This document shows, one piece after another, positions 6,605 to 15,973 of a stretch of DNA of 64,000 nt. The stretch covers positions 62,001-126,000 of the forward strand of contig NZ_JAFVMH010000001.1 of the NCBI RefSeq assembly GCF_017377735.1, in the 5' to 3' direction. Source of the DNA: Acetobacter garciniae (GTDB taxonomy: Bacteria > Pseudomonadota > Alphaproteobacteria > Acetobacterales > Acetobacteraceae). The notes below the pieces were generated by a model. It did not search any database, was not told where the DNA came from, and worked only from the letters and a program-made list of their open reading frames with translations. Every line of letters begins with the position of its first letter. Position 1 is the stretch's first letter. The translations under genes and the position numbers were made by a program.

Positions 6605-7831
6605 TTACCTGGTGCATGGCACATCGGCTTTTTTGGGCGATGCCCCCGGTTGGGCCAGGGCAGCCTGAAGCGCTGAACCCATGACGTCGCCCGTATGCTC
6701 CGCCTGGCCCGTGCCATTCTGGCAGGTGGTCGCAGCGCTGCCGGGCGTGACGGTCGTTGCGGGCTGCGTGGGCTGGGCCTGTGCCGCGGCGTTGTTTTGC
6801 GGGCCGGGCGTGGCCTGGGCCGGGTTGGCCGGTTGGGCAGAGGCCTGGCGCACAATGCCTGAAGGAACAGCGGTGGGGCTGTTTTCTGTCAGCACCGTGC
6901 CGGCATTGCCGTCATCCGGGGTGGTTCCGCCTGAGGCTGCGGGCGTGGACGGCGCGGCAGGCAGTTGCGGGGCAGGTGTTGTCGCCTGGGCGGGGGCAGC
7001 CGGCACGGCCGGGGTCTCGACCGCTGCGGGCTGTGTGGCGGGTGCGGCCTGCGAACTGGTACCCGATGTGTGATCCGCAAGGTTCGGGCCGGCATAGACC
7101 GCATTTTGGCTGGGGTTCTGCGCCCCGGCCACGCCTTGCGCGGTTGCACCCTGCGGGGCTGCGGGAGTGGCGGGACCGGACTGGCCGAACGGCGTGGGGG
7201 CGGGCAGGGTGGAGTCGGCCGTGTCCGGCATGGTGTTGGCGGGCACGATTACTGGCACGGGTGCCGCTGGCTGTTGCGTCGTGTTGGGGAGGGTCGGCGC
7301 GTAAAAGGCCGAAACCGGGCCGAACACGGCTATGGCGTTGCTGTCGATCCTGTGGGCCGATTTGACGGGGGTGTTCAGGCAGCCTTTCACCACCGTGGCG
7401 CAAACGCCGTCCGTTCCCACCATGCGGTCATCGTCGCCGCTGTAATGCATGTCGGTCACATGGTCGTCCACCAGCCGGATGGAGGCCACACATGTCTTGC
7501 CCGCCCCGCCCAGCGTCGTCTGGGACAGGTTCACCAGCGTTTGCAGCGGAAAGAGCGTGGAATCGTTCGAAGATGGCGTGTTGATGGTGCGCGTGTACTG
7601 GAAGATCTGCACCCGGTCGTTGATCTTCTCCCGCTTGTCGGGAATTCCGGCACAGGCCTGAAGATCTTCGCTGTTCATGCCGATCACGGCAAGCTGGCCC
7701 TTATGGGCGGTGCGGGATTCGTTATACCCGCAGCCGCCCAGGACCAGCAGCAGCAGGCTTGCGGCCATGGGCCCGCATCCCGGCCGGCGGGGTGGCTGGA
7801 ACTGGCGCGTCCTGGCGATGCGGTATGTCAT
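6605..7831 (-). CDS. Lipoprotein with long Ala/Pro/Thr-rich tail
   Basis: 408 residues. A signal of about 33 residues ends in the lipobox LVLGGC with lipidated Cys34. Residues about 45-190 form a compact domain (QLAVIGMNSEDLQACAGIPDK) with several cysteines, like small outer-membrane lipoproteins that share the 'M-x-x-x-D-L-x-x-C-x-G-x-P' start. Residues about 195-385 are low-complexity Ala, Pro, Thr, Gln and probably disordered. GGAGG four bases before ATG 7831 supports the start. Function unknown; an envelope-anchored role is inferred. Confidence 0.75.
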   Translation of the reverse strand: MTYRIARTRQFQPPRRPGCGPMAASLLLLVLGGCGYNESRTAHKGQLAVIGMNSEDLQACAGIPDKREKINDRVQIFQYTRTINTPSSNDSTLFPLQTLVNLSQTTLGGAGKTCVASIRLVDDHVTDMHYSGDDDRMVGTDGVCATVVKGCLNTPVKSAHRIDSNAIAVFGPVSAFYAPTLPNTTQQPAAPVPVIVPANTMPDTADSTLPAPTPFGQSGPATPAAPQGATAQGVAGAQNPSQNAVYAGPNLADHTSGTSSQAAPATQPAAVETPAVPAAPAQATTPAPQLPAAPSTPAASGGTTPDDGNAGTVLTENSPTAVPSGIVRQASAQPANPAQATPGPQNNAAAQAQPTQPATTVTPGSAATTCQNGTGQAEHTGDVMGSALQAALAQPGASPKKADVPCTR

Positions 7832-8008
7832 TCTCCCTCCGGTGGGCGACGGGGCTGGTGGTATGGCTGGGGCATTGCTGGCCCTGCTTTATAACTCTTT
7901 GGTGGCGCTGTCATGGTCTGGTCGCCCTGCCTTGCACCAGAGCGCCCTTGCTGGACAAGGAGGTTTGTCCGTATCCTGCTTTGTGAACTGAGCAGGGAAG
8001 AGAGTTTT

Positions 8009-8578
8009 ATGCAGGGATTTCGTCCTGTCTTTGCGGCGCTTGGCTTGTGCGCCGTCGTGGTACTGGCTGTCGCACCCGCAGCCGTTGCGGCCCCGACCGC
8101 CGCACCCGCAGGCGCACCCATGGGCGGCCCTATGGGCGCACCCGCAGGCGCGTTGGGGCCAGCACCCGCAGCCGGGCATGCCGCGGGGCGGCACATTCTC
8201 AAGGTGCCGGCCGAGCCACCTTTCATGACGGTGGCCAACGCGCCCCCCGGCATTCTGGATTATGACGGCATTCCCACCGTGGACTATGCAACCCCGGCCA
8301 ATGTGGCGGGGCTGATGTATTACTGCGACCATAACAAGCTGGTAACGGACACCACCGTGCGCACGCTGGGCCGCGAACTGGCGGAGCGCAGCGATATTCG
8401 CCGGGCTGCCGATTATGCCTGGGGCGGGCAGGGCATGCTGCGGATCAGCCGGAAACGGCTGTTCGACATGAAAACCCTCAACCGCGACCAGCGCGCGGCC
8501 GTTTGTGCCCGCACGGCGCTGACGGGGCCGGACCTTCTCAAGGCCGAGCGCGAAAAGGCGGCCAAGGCGCATGGCTGA
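8009..8578 (+). CDS. Secreted protein, DUF2501-like (tentative)
   Basis: 189 residues from ATG 8009. A signal peptide (VVVLAVAPAAVAA) is followed by a Gly/Ala/Pro-Met-rich linker to about residue 65. The C-terminal part has YYCDHNKLV and, near the end, AVCARTAL. This two-cysteine arrangement resembles the YjjA/DUF2501 pattern of periplasmic proteins, but the match is by eye. The likely location is the periplasm. Stands alone on the plus strand. Confidence 0.65.
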   Translation: MQGFRPVFAALGLCAVVVLAVAPAAVAAPTAAPAGAPMGGPMGAPAGALGPAPAAGHAAGRHILKVPAEPPFMTVANAPPGILDYDGIPTVDYATPANVAGLMYYCDHNKLVTDTTVRTLGRELAERSDIRRAADYAWGGQGMLRISRKRLFDMKTLNRDQRAAVCARTALTGPDLLKAEREKAAKAHG

Positions 8579-8750
8579 GGCAGCCCATGCACTTGGCTGC
8601 AAACCCGCATCATGGACCCCGGCAGGGGTGAGTGATGGATTGCGGCCCCGCCCCGTGCTGACATAAATTAGCCATGACCCGCGGCGCAGGATCATTCCAG
8701 CCCCAAACGGGCATGACGGTATGAAACACCTTAATTTTAAAGAGATCACG

Positions 8751-9161
8751 ATGATGATACGTCGTTTGGTAATCATGGGTGCGGCGGGCGTGCTGGCGGC
8801 CCAGCTTGGCGCCACCGCCCAGGCGGAACCCGGCGGGTGCCTGAAATACGGCGCCGCAGGGGCCGTGGGCGGCCATGTGGCCAACCACCACGCTGTTCTG
8901 GGTGCGGCCACAGGCTGCGTGGTGGGGATGTACAGGCGGCATGAATACCGCAAGGAAGCCCGTGCCAAGGCCAAGCTGTACGATCAGGAACATCCCGGCT
9001 CCAAGGGCTCCTACGAACAGAAGGCCACAGCCTATGACGTGGAACATTCCACGTCCCCGGGTGTCATGCAGCCATCGGGTGGCCCGGGTAATCAGGGGCA
9101 GGGTGCCCCCCACCCCGAAGCCCCATCGCCGGGTGCCCAGCAATCGGGCGAACGGTTGTAA
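8751..9161 (+). CDS. Secreted glycine-zipper-like protein
   Basis: 136 residues from ATG 8751; AAAGAG upstream is spaced for this start, and an ATG at 8721 is less likely. The signal peptide ends about AQA|EP. The segment CLKYGAAGAVGGHVANHH plus a following GAATGCVVGMY repeats small residues every fourth position, as in glycine-zipper outer-membrane proteins. After that come a charged helix (YRKEARAKAKLYDQEHPGSK) and a flexible Gly/Pro tail. Specific function unknown. Confidence 0.65.
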   Translation: MMIRRLVIMGAAGVLAAQLGATAQAEPGGCLKYGAAGAVGGHVANHHAVLGAATGCVVGMYRRHEYRKEARAKAKLYDQEHPGSKGSYEQKATAYDVEHSTSPGVMQPSGGPGNQGQGAPHPEAPSPGAQQSGERL

Positions 9162-9215
9162 GCTGCGGGCAACGCGCATGGACCGGGCCGCTGTTCGGCC
9201 CATGCGTATGCAGTC

Positions 9216-9881
9216 TCAGGGGTGTGAGGTTTTTCGGATACTTTCCAGCGCGTGACCGGTGGCGATCACCATGATCCGCTCGAATTCCTCCCACACGTCG
9301 GCCATGACCAGAAGCTGGTTGTGGAACAGGGTCCGCATGACGGTCGCCAAAGCGGGCAGGTTCACTTTCTTGCGTTGCCAGTCAGGCTGGTTCAGGCGCT
9401 TGGCGTTGACCTGGCACAGGCTCATCAGCACGATGTCCAGCGCCATATGCGCCCCCAGAACCCGGCCGAGCGGAGTGGTGGGGGCATAGATATCGGGAAT
9501 GATGGAGGCCACCCGCCAGCTTTCGCCCCCGCGTGCGTAATGGATGGAATAGTGCAGGTATTCTGAAAACGTGATCCGGGTCGTAAACCCCAGGTCGTGT
9601 TCCGATGCTTCAAGAAAATCCTTGCACAGGCGTGACGCCGTATCGAACGGCAGGGCTGCATTGCCAAGATGGAACAGGCGTGAGGCAAAATGCAGCACGG
9701 CCGGCACGCGGAGCTGTGAGGTGGTAATGCACAGCACGGTTATGGTCATCAGTTCCTTGTCGGTCATGTTGCAGAGCAGGCGGCGGAAATTCTGCCTGTA
9801 GCTGCCCGTAAGGGACAGCAGGTCGTCGTAAAACGGCTCTGACAGGACCAGGCAGCAGTCTGATTTGTATCTGTCCGGCAT
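9216..9881 (-). CDS. Hypothetical helical protein
   Basis: 221 residues without signal peptide or membrane segment and with no recognised motif. The sequence is compositionally ordinary and helix-rich (NFRRLLCNMTDKELMTITVL, then TRITFSEYLHYSIHYARGG), and has six cysteines. A much better ribosome site lies not before this ATG but before a short upstream reading frame at 9945, so expression may depend on that leader or the true N-terminus may differ. Confidence 0.65.
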   Translation of the reverse strand: MPDRYKSDCCLVLSEPFYDDLLSLTGSYRQNFRRLLCNMTDKELMTITVLCITTSQLRVPAVLHFASRLFHLGNAALPFDTASRLCKDFLEASEHDLGFTTRITFSEYLHYSIHYARGGESWRVASIIPDIYAPTTPLGRVLGAHMALDIVLMSLCQVNAKRLNQPDWQRKKVNLPALATVMRTLFHNQLLVMADVWEEFERIMVIATGHALESIRKTSHP

Positions 9882-9888
9882 GGGCGGA

Positions 9889-9945
9889 CTAGACGTGCGG
9901 AGTGGCGGACAAGGGGGGCTGACGCAGGGAAAAATCTGGCTGCAT
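9889..9945 (-). CDS. Short upstream ORF (leader peptide candidate)
   Basis: Eighteen codons reading MQPDFSLRQPPLSATPHV then TAG. The ATG is preceded by GAGGAGG with an ideal spacer, the best ribosome site in the area. It stops seven bases before the ATG of the 221-residue protein, in another frame. This fits a leader peptide with translational coupling; a one-base sequencing error that splits the true N-terminus is the alternative. Confidence 0.4.
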   Translation of the reverse strand: MQPDFSLRQPPLSATPHV

Positions 9946-10161
9946 GGTGGCCTCCTCTGTCCGGTCCGGGTCTTGTGACGATGCCATGTTTTCGGGTGTT
10001 ACGCTCCCGCAGGCCTTAGAGAGTCATCATCGGCCTTCATAGCGTTCCGGAATACTGCCGATTATGCACCCATATCGTAAATAAATCATTGAATATTACT
10101 CTATTTTTATAGTTTTTTGAGGGTGTTGCGGTCCTGCCATTTTTGCGTAGCACGCGCTCAA

Positions 10162-11265
10162 TCAGCCCTGCGGCCCATCCTCGCGCCCGCCCTGTTCCGC
10201 ATGCCCGTCCGGTGCGTTCGTGTGGTGCTTGAGCGCGTGCTGGCGGCGGATTTCGTCCTCGCGCTGCCGGCGCTTGCGTGCCCGCGCCGCTGCCATGTCC
10301 GCGCCCAGATGGGGTTCGCCGCGTCGGGCGGCCAGTTGGGCCTGGCGTTCGCGTTCGGCATGGCGGGTGCGGCCTGTTCCGTCCCACTGGTCGTGGCAGG
10401 CGGGGCAGCTTATACCCGGTTCATAAAGGGGTGATGCCTTGTCCTGCGCGCTGACTGGCGCACGGCAGGCATGGCACAGTTCGAGCGTGCCGGGTTCCAG
10501 ACCGTGGCGGACCGTCACGCGCTGGTCGAACACGAAACATTCACCACGCCACAGGCTTTGTTCGGGCGCGACGGTTTCAAGGTATTTCAGGATTCCGCCT
10601 TGCAGGTGGTAGACATCCTCCAGCCCTTCCGCCTTGACGAAAGCAGTCGCCTTTTCGCAGCGTATGCCGCCGGTGCAGAACATGGCTATGCGGGGCTTGC
10701 TCCCCCGGGCCAGCAGTTTTTCGCGGTTGTCGCGGAACCATTGCGGAAATTCGCGAAAGGTTTTTGTGCGCGGGTCCAGCGCCCCTTCGAACGTGCCGAC
10801 CGCCACTTCATAATCGTTGCGGGTGTCGATCAGGATCGTATCGGGGTCGCGCAGCAGGGCGTTCCAGTCTTCCGGCGGCACATAGGTGCCCACGCTGCGG
10901 TTGGGGTCTATGCCGTCCACCCCCATGCTCACGATTTCCTTTTTCAGCCGCACCTTCATGCGCAGGAACGGGATCGTGGCGGCGCGGGAGAATTTGACCT
11001 CTGTCCGGGTGCAGCCGGGCAGGGTGCGAATATGGGCCAGCACGGCCTGAATACCCGCGTCATCGCCCGCTATGGTGCCGTTCAGCCCTTCATCGGCCAG
11101 CAGCAGGATGCCTTTCACCCCATGGGCCGTGCACAGGGCCAGCAGGGGGGCGCGTAACGCCTGCGGATTTTCAAAGGGCGTGAAACGGTACAGTGCGGCC
11201 ACACAGACAGGCAGGCCAGCAGGATCCTGCTGTGCTACGGGTGTGGCGGCGGGGCTTGCGGTCAC
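10162..11265 (-). CDS. trhO: tRNA uridine(34) hydroxylase (rhodanese-domain, YceA type)
   Basis: 367 residues. An N-terminal ferredoxin-like domain (about 20-110, containing [11 protein letters not shown]) precedes a rhodanese domain (about 125-240) whose active loop is CTGGIRCEK with Cys197 and Cys203. These are the hallmarks of TrhO, which hydroxylates U34 of tRNA using oxygen on the way to cmo5U/mo5U. A cysteine-rich segment (CHACRAP...CPACHD) and a long charged tail of about 80 residues follow; the tail is longer than in E. coli. It is a single gene, divergent from the operon at 11447. Confidence 0.93.
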   Translation of the reverse strand: MTASPAATPVAQQDPAGLPVCVAALYRFTPFENPQALRAPLLALCTAHGVKGILLLADEGLNGTIAGDDAGIQAVLAHIRTLPGCTRTEVKFSRAATIPFLRMKVRLKKEIVSMGVDGIDPNRSVGTYVPPEDWNALLRDPDTILIDTRNDYEVAVGTFEGALDPRTKTFREFPQWFRDNREKLLARGSKPRIAMFCTGGIRCEKATAFVKAEGLEDVYHLQGGILKYLETVAPEQSLWRGECFVFDQRVTVRHGLEPGTLELCHACRAPVSAQDKASPLYEPGISCPACHDQWDGTGRTRHAERERQAQLAARRGEPHLGADMAAARARKRRQREDEIRRQHALKHHTNAPDGHAEQGGREDGPQG

Positions 11266-11365
11266 GGCGTGGTCCTTGCTGGTCTGTCGGGTCTGTCAGG
11301 AATGGTGGCGGAACATCCGCCCGGCCGCGGCGACGGACCGGACTTGGGCGGATGGGGGTGGGGCG

Positions 11366-11418
11366 TGTAACATATGGGTGAATGGTGCCCGCTGTGTTAC
11401 ATGCGGCCCAATGTTACG
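11366..11418. promoter_or_regulatory. Three TGTTAC half-sites, possible operator
   Basis: TGTAACA at 11366-11372 and TGTTACA at 11395-11401 are exact reverse complements, and TGTTACG recurs at 11412-11418. They lie between the divergent trhO and the plus-strand operon, just before the ribosome site at about 11427. The regulator is not identifiable from sequence. Confidence 0.4.
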
Positions 11419-11446
11419 CGCGGAGCGGAGGAGGAAACAAGCGACC

Positions 11447-11899
11447 ATGATCAAGCATCCCCCCAAGGCTGCCCTGCTGTCGATCATCAACAAGTGCAAT
11501 GACAGCGTCGCTGTGAGAATGACAGTGATATTCGGCAGCATCTGGTGCGTATATGCCTTTTTACTGTTCTCGCTCACACCCCTTGTGGCCCCCCAGTGGC
11601 AGGATACGCTGCTTTATGTCAGCAACTGCATCCAGCTTGTGGCCCTGCCCGCGCTGATGGTGGGCAGTGCGGTGCTGAACAAGGGCGCGAACGAACGCGC
11701 GGAACAGGACCATCAGGCGCTGCTGGAAATCCTGGCCGACGTGAAGGAGGAACTGGCCGATATCAAGCTCAGGACCACCGGGCTTACGCGCTATACGACC
11801 GAGGCTTTGCAACGTCCCCTGGTGACGGATGTTTCCATCTCGGACCAGACCTTCGTGAACCTTGGCGGTTCGTCCCAGCACGACGCCGATCCTGCGTAG
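11447..11899 (+). CDS. Two-pass membrane protein with cytoplasmic helical tail
   Basis: 150 residues from ATG 11447 with GGAGGAGG 13 bases upstream. Two membrane segments (about 24-45 and 55-76) are followed by a charged helix (NERAEQDHQALLEILADVKE) and a Ser/Thr-rich tail. This matches the general layout of small proteins described as DUF1003- or low-affinity-iron-permease-like, but no signature is firm. It ends 45 bp before the TonB-dependent receptor and may be its first operon gene. Confidence 0.6.
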   Translation: MIKHPPKAALLSIINKCNDSVAVRMTVIFGSIWCVYAFLLFSLTPLVAPQWQDTLLYVSNCIQLVALPALMVGSAVLNKGANERAEQDHQALLEILADVKEELADIKLRTTGLTRYTTEALQRPLVTDVSISDQTFVNLGGSSQHDADPA

Positions 11900-11944
11900 C
11901 CGTGCCGCTCCGGGTCATGTTCGGAGTTTTGACACTATAAGGAC

Positions 11945-14485
11945 ATGCCCATGAATTCCGCACGTTCCAGGCTGTCGGCCATCGCGCTGATCACCACATC
12001 GCTGACAACCCTGGGCCACGCGGCACTGGCGGCACAGGACGGGCCAGCCAGCCACACGCCCGGGGCCATGCCGGCACCCACCGCACGCCCTGCTACTGCC
12101 CGGGTTGCGACCGGGCAGGGGGCGGGGCCATCTGGCGCGGCATCGGTAACCGGGCATGCCGTGCCCCACGCCACGCCCATGCCGGGCCAGTCAAAGGGCC
12201 AGTTACAGGGCCAATCACGGAGCCATTCCGCAGGGGGCCCCGTGCGCGCCACGGGCGTGCAGACGCTGATCGTGCACGGTGATTCCGTGCAGGTCCGTCC
12301 CGGCGGGGGCATGATCCAGCCCGATTCCGAACCGCAGGCCAGCAGTATCGTCGGGCAGGATTTCATTGCCCGGCAGGCCCCCACCGCCACCGCGTACGAA
12401 CTGGCGGCCCAGATGCCCGGCGCCAATGTCAGCGGGTCGGATCCGTTCGGGTTTTCGCCGCAGACCAATATTTCCATCCGTGGCATGAATGGGGATGCCA
12501 TAGGCTACGTGCTAGAAGGCATGCCGCTGAACGACATTGCCTATTACACCGGCTATCCCAGCCAGTTCGCCGATAGCGAGAATTATGAAAGTGTAGCCGT
12601 GCAGCAGGGGGCACCGGACCTGGACAGCCCCGTGCTGAATGCTGCTGGCGGGTTGATGAAGCTGCGCTTTCGCACGCCGTCGGACAAGGCGGGTGGCTTC
12701 GTGAATGCCTCCTACGGGTCGTACAACACCAACAGGCAGTTCCTGCGGCTTGAAAGCGGGGAGATCGGGCGCACCGGCCTGCGGGGGTTTGTCTCCTATT
12801 CCCATGCGCAGACGGATAACTGGCGCGGCCCCGGGCGGGATGAACGCCAGCATGTGGACTTCAAGCTGGAAAAAACCTGGGGGCAGGGCAATAGCGCTGC
12901 CCTTCTGGGGTCATGGAACCAGGCCATAGACAGCTACTACCCCCAGGCCACGCTGGAAAGCTGGCAGCAGGACGGCATTCATGGCGCCAACAACCTGGCC
13001 GCCCGGTTCGACCCGACCAACGACGCGGCAGGCACGGATTACTGGCGGCTTGCCCGCCAGCCCGAGCGCACCCTGTATATGGGGGCCCCGGTCACGATTC
13101 ACTTCGACCACGGGCTGACATTCCGGGCCACGCCATACGCGCAGGGCGCTTTCGGCAATGCGCCGGGCGGCACGCAACTGCCCGTAAGCGGGCTTTTCAA
13201 CGGGGCCGTTCCCGCGCAGGATACGCTGAGCGCGCCAGTCGTTGTGGATGACTACGCCACCGTCCGGGCTGATTACACCCAGCGCAGCTATCGTTCGGGC
13301 TTTACCACGGCACTGGACTGGACGCGCGGCCACAATACGCTGAGCCTGGGCTACTGGTACGATTACGGCGACGATGCCGAGCGCGAAACATTCACCCCCG
13401 TCGGGGCGAACGGCCAGGCGGGCAGCATATGGGGGGGCACACCCATTCTCGCGGCCCCCGGCCAGCCGCTTGTGGGGGCGGATAACCACACCATAGCCCA
13501 GACCAATGCCCTGTTCGTGGGGGACCGGCTTTCGCTCCTGCATGACCGGCTGCTGCTGACTGCGGGCTTCAAGGAAGTCATGGCCTCGCGCACGGGCACC
13601 AATGGCGTGCCGGGGGCGGTATGGCGCACGAGCACGAATACCGCAGTGCCCCTGCCGCGCCTTGGCGCACGCTTTCAGATCACGTCGCACCATCAGGTGT
13701 TTTTCGACGCCACGACAAATTTCCGCACCCCCGCCGAAACCGCTATGTACGATGGCTACGACCCCACCAGCGGTGCCTTGATCCAGAAAGGCACCACCAG
13801 CCTGAAGAACGAATATTCCATTGCCGAGGAACTGGGCTATCGCTACGCGGATGACCGTGTGGTGGGCACTCTCACCCTGTTCAACTACAATTTCACCAAC
13901 CGCCAGATCGCAACACTGGCCATGGTCAACGGTGCGCCGGTGCAGTCCACACTCAATGCCGGGGGGCAGACATCGCGCGGGGTGGATGTGGAGGTGGGGC
14001 TGCGGCCGTGGCACCATTTCAGCCCCTACCTGTCGGGCGAATACCTGCACGCCACCATCGACAATGACCTGTATTCGGGCGGGGACTGGCTGCCCACACG
14101 CGGCCGCAGGGCCGTGCGCAGCCCCACCTTGCAGGCGGCCGGCGGGCTGACCTACGATGACGGACACCTGTTCGGGGTGATTACCGCCCATTATACCGGC
14201 CACCAATACGCCACCTTCATGAACGACGAACGCATACCCGGCCACGTGACCGCCAACCTGGCGCTGGGCTACCGGCTGGGCGATGTCTCGGTCCTGCACC
14301 GGCCCGAATTCCGGCTGAATTTCATCAATATCAGCAACCAGCATTACCTGTCGGGCGTGGCGGACCCCACCCTGAATGCGCGCGACACGCAGGGCCGCAA
14401 CGGCACGATCATCGCGGGGGAAAGCCCCGATTATTATATCGGCGGGGGCTTTGCCACCATGTTTACAGCCTCCACCGGGTTCTGA
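11945..14485 (+). CDS. TonB-dependent outer membrane receptor
   Basis: 846 residues. The signal peptide is about 1-30, followed by a Pro/Thr/Gly-rich extension to about 100 and a TonB-box-like TLIVHGDSVQV. The plug domain (about 125-240) contains NISIRGMNGDAIGYVLEGMP and ends in the barrel. The rest is a 22-strand beta-barrel typical of the family, ending in the C-terminal Phe (MFTASTGF) needed for outer-membrane assembly. It imports a scarce ligand using TonB energy. The next two genes, a kinase and a PnuC-type permease, suggest the ligand is a vitamin or nucleoside and not a siderophore. The stop is three bases from the next start. Confidence 0.92.
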   Translation: MPMNSARSRLSAIALITTSLTTLGHAALAAQDGPASHTPGAMPAPTARPATARVATGQGAGPSGAASVTGHAVPHATPMPGQSKGQLQGQSRSHSAGGPVRATGVQTLIVHGDSVQVRPGGGMIQPDSEPQASSIVGQDFIARQAPTATAYELAAQMPGANVSGSDPFGFSPQTNISIRGMNGDAIGYVLEGMPLNDIAYYTGYPSQFADSENYESVAVQQGAPDLDSPVLNAAGGLMKLRFRTPSDKAGGFVNASYGSYNTNRQFLRLESGEIGRTGLRGFVSYSHAQTDNWRGPGRDERQHVDFKLEKTWGQGNSAALLGSWNQAIDSYYPQATLESWQQDGIHGANNLAARFDPTNDAAGTDYWRLARQPERTLYMGAPVTIHFDHGLTFRATPYAQGAFGNAPGGTQLPVSGLFNGAVPAQDTLSAPVVVDDYATVRADYTQRSYRSGFTTALDWTRGHNTLSLGYWYDYGDDAERETFTPVGANGQAGSIWGGTPILAAPGQPLVGADNHTIAQTNALFVGDRLSLLHDRLLLTAGFKEVMASRTGTNGVPGAVWRTSTNTAVPLPRLGARFQITSHHQVFFDATTNFRTPAETAMYDGYDPTSGALIQKGTTSLKNEYSIAEELGYRYADDRVVGTLTLFNYNFTNRQIATLAMVNGAPVQSTLNAGGQTSRGVDVEVGLRPWHHFSPYLSGEYLHATIDNDLYSGGDWLPTRGRRAVRSPTLQAAGGLTYDDGHLFGVITAHYTGHQYATFMNDERIPGHVTANLALGYRLGDVSVLHRPEFRLNFINISNQHYLSGVADPTLNARDTQGRNGTIIAGESPDYYIGGGFATMFTASTGF

Positions 14486-14488
14486 GCG

Positions 14489-15973
14489 GTGAGCGGGGCG
14501 GCTTCGGGCCACGCGAAGACCACGAACGGCACGGCGGCGGCGGACATGCCAGCCGGGCAGACGCCCCAGTTCGGCGTGCACGGCGTGCAGGACCGGCGTG
14601 ACTGGCCCTGCCTGACACGGGATGAAGTCACCCGCGTGCTGGCCCGGTATGCGCCGGGCCAGGCCATGGGCAGCATTACCTGGCACAGCATGCGCCCGTT
14701 TTCCGCCGCCTGCATGGTGGTGCCCGAAGGACCGGAAGCAGCCGCAGGGCAGGGGGCTGGGCCCGGCAGTGTATCTGGCAGCGTATCAGGCAGCCTATCG
14801 GGCGGTGCGCGGGGTGGTGCATCGGGGCAGGGGCTTGTCATCAAGCGCCACCATGCCAGCCTGCGGAATGTTGAGGTGCTGGAGGCCGAACACGCCTTCA
14901 TGCGGCATCTGGCGGAACGGGGTATTCCGGCCTGCCTGCCCCGGAGCCTGCCCGACGGCCATACGGCGCTCGCACTGGGCCCCTGGACGTATGAGGTCTT
15001 CAGCAAGGCCCCGGGGGCCGATCTGTACCGCGATGTCATGTCCTGGAAGCCCTATCTGTGCCCCCGGCAGGCCCGGGCTGCGGGGGACATGCTGGGCCGG
15101 CTGCACAAGGCAGCGCAGGATTATGCGGCACCCCCGCGCGGCGGCAATGCCGGCGCCCCGCTTGTATCGGGCATGCGGGTGATAGGGCAGGCGGATTTCG
15201 GGGCGGCCCTTGCGCAATGGGTGGGCCACCAGCCCGATCTGCTGCAGGCTCTGAACGGGTATGACTGGATGGCGGATGCACACGCCGTCCTGGCCCCTTT
15301 GCACGCTCGCCTGCGCCCCCTTCTGCCCCATGTCAGGCCCGCCTGGGGGCATGGGGACTGGCATGGTTCGAACCTGCTCTGGCACGCCCCGGCAGGTGCT
15401 CTGCCAGACGTATGCAGCGTGCTGGATTTCGGCATGGCGGACAGAAGCTGCGCGGCCTTCGACCTGGCGGTGGCGATCGAGCGCGCCATGGTGGACTGGC
15501 TGGCCCTGCCTGCCCCCGACGTTGTGGCATGGGAGCAGTTGGAGGCCTTTATGGCCGGCTACCAGGCCGTGCGGCCGCTCGATCCGGTGGAGCGCGCGCA
15601 GGTCGTGGCTTTCCTGCCGCTCGTGCATGTCGAATTCGCTTTTTCGGAAGTCAGTTATTTCCGCACCCTCGTGCAGGACGAGGGCTCGGCCGAGGTCGCC
15701 TATACAGACTACCTGCTGGGCCATGCGCGGTGGTTCGCAGGGCCAGATGGCGTGCAGCTTCTCGAACGCCTGGGCACCATTCTGGCCCGGCCCGCGGACA
15801 TGGCGGCACAAGCTCCAGATCATGGGCCAGACGGGCTTCCCGACAAGCCCGGCACAGTTCCGCCGCAGGCCCGCACGGCTGATGCCCCCTTGAACGAAAA
15901 CCACAATACGCCGCAGGAAAAGCCTGTGGAGGGCGGCTCAGACGGGGTGCAGGGCACGCCGCCATGTCGTTGA
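14489..15973 (+). CDS. APH-fold small-molecule kinase (phosphotransferase)
   Basis: 494 residues from GTG 14489, immediately after the receptor stop. The APH/choline-kinase fold shows a catalytic loop WGHGDWHGSNLLW (Asp in HGD, Asn six residues on), a metal-binding LDFGMAD, and an N-lobe lysine in LVIKRHH. The first about 110 and last about 60 residues are low-complexity, so the true start may lie downstream. Family members phosphorylate thiamine, choline, aminoglycosides or homoserine. Between a TonB receptor and a PnuC-type permease, trapping of an imported vitamin is the likeliest role. Confidence 0.8.
   Translation: MSGAASGHAKTTNGTAAADMPAGQTPQFGVHGVQDRRDWPCLTRDEVTRVLARYAPGQAMGSITWHSMRPFSAACMVVPEGPEAAAGQGAGPGSVSGSVSGSLSGGARGGASGQGLVIKRHHASLRNVEVLEAEHAFMRHLAERGIPACLPRSLPDGHTALALGPWTYEVFSKAPGADLYRDVMSWKPYLCPRQARAAGDMLGRLHKAAQDYAAPPRGGNAGAPLVSGMRVIGQADFGAALAQWVGHQPDLLQALNGYDWMADAHAVLAPLHARLRPLLPHVRPAWGHGDWHGSNLLWHAPAGALPDVCSVLDFGMADRSCAAFDLAVAIERAMVDWLALPAPDVVAWEQLEAFMAGYQAVRPLDPVERAQVVAFLPLVHVEFAFSEVSYFRTLVQDEGSAEVAYTDYLLGHARWFAGPDGVQLLERLGTILARPADMAAQAPDHGPDGLPDKPGTVPPQARTADAPLNENHNTPQEKPVEGGSDGVQGTPPCR

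Noticed and set aside
11266..11944. TPP or other vitamin riboswitch before the TonB receptor operon
   Set aside because: No CTGAGA or ACCTGATCTGG consensus is visible before either possible first gene.
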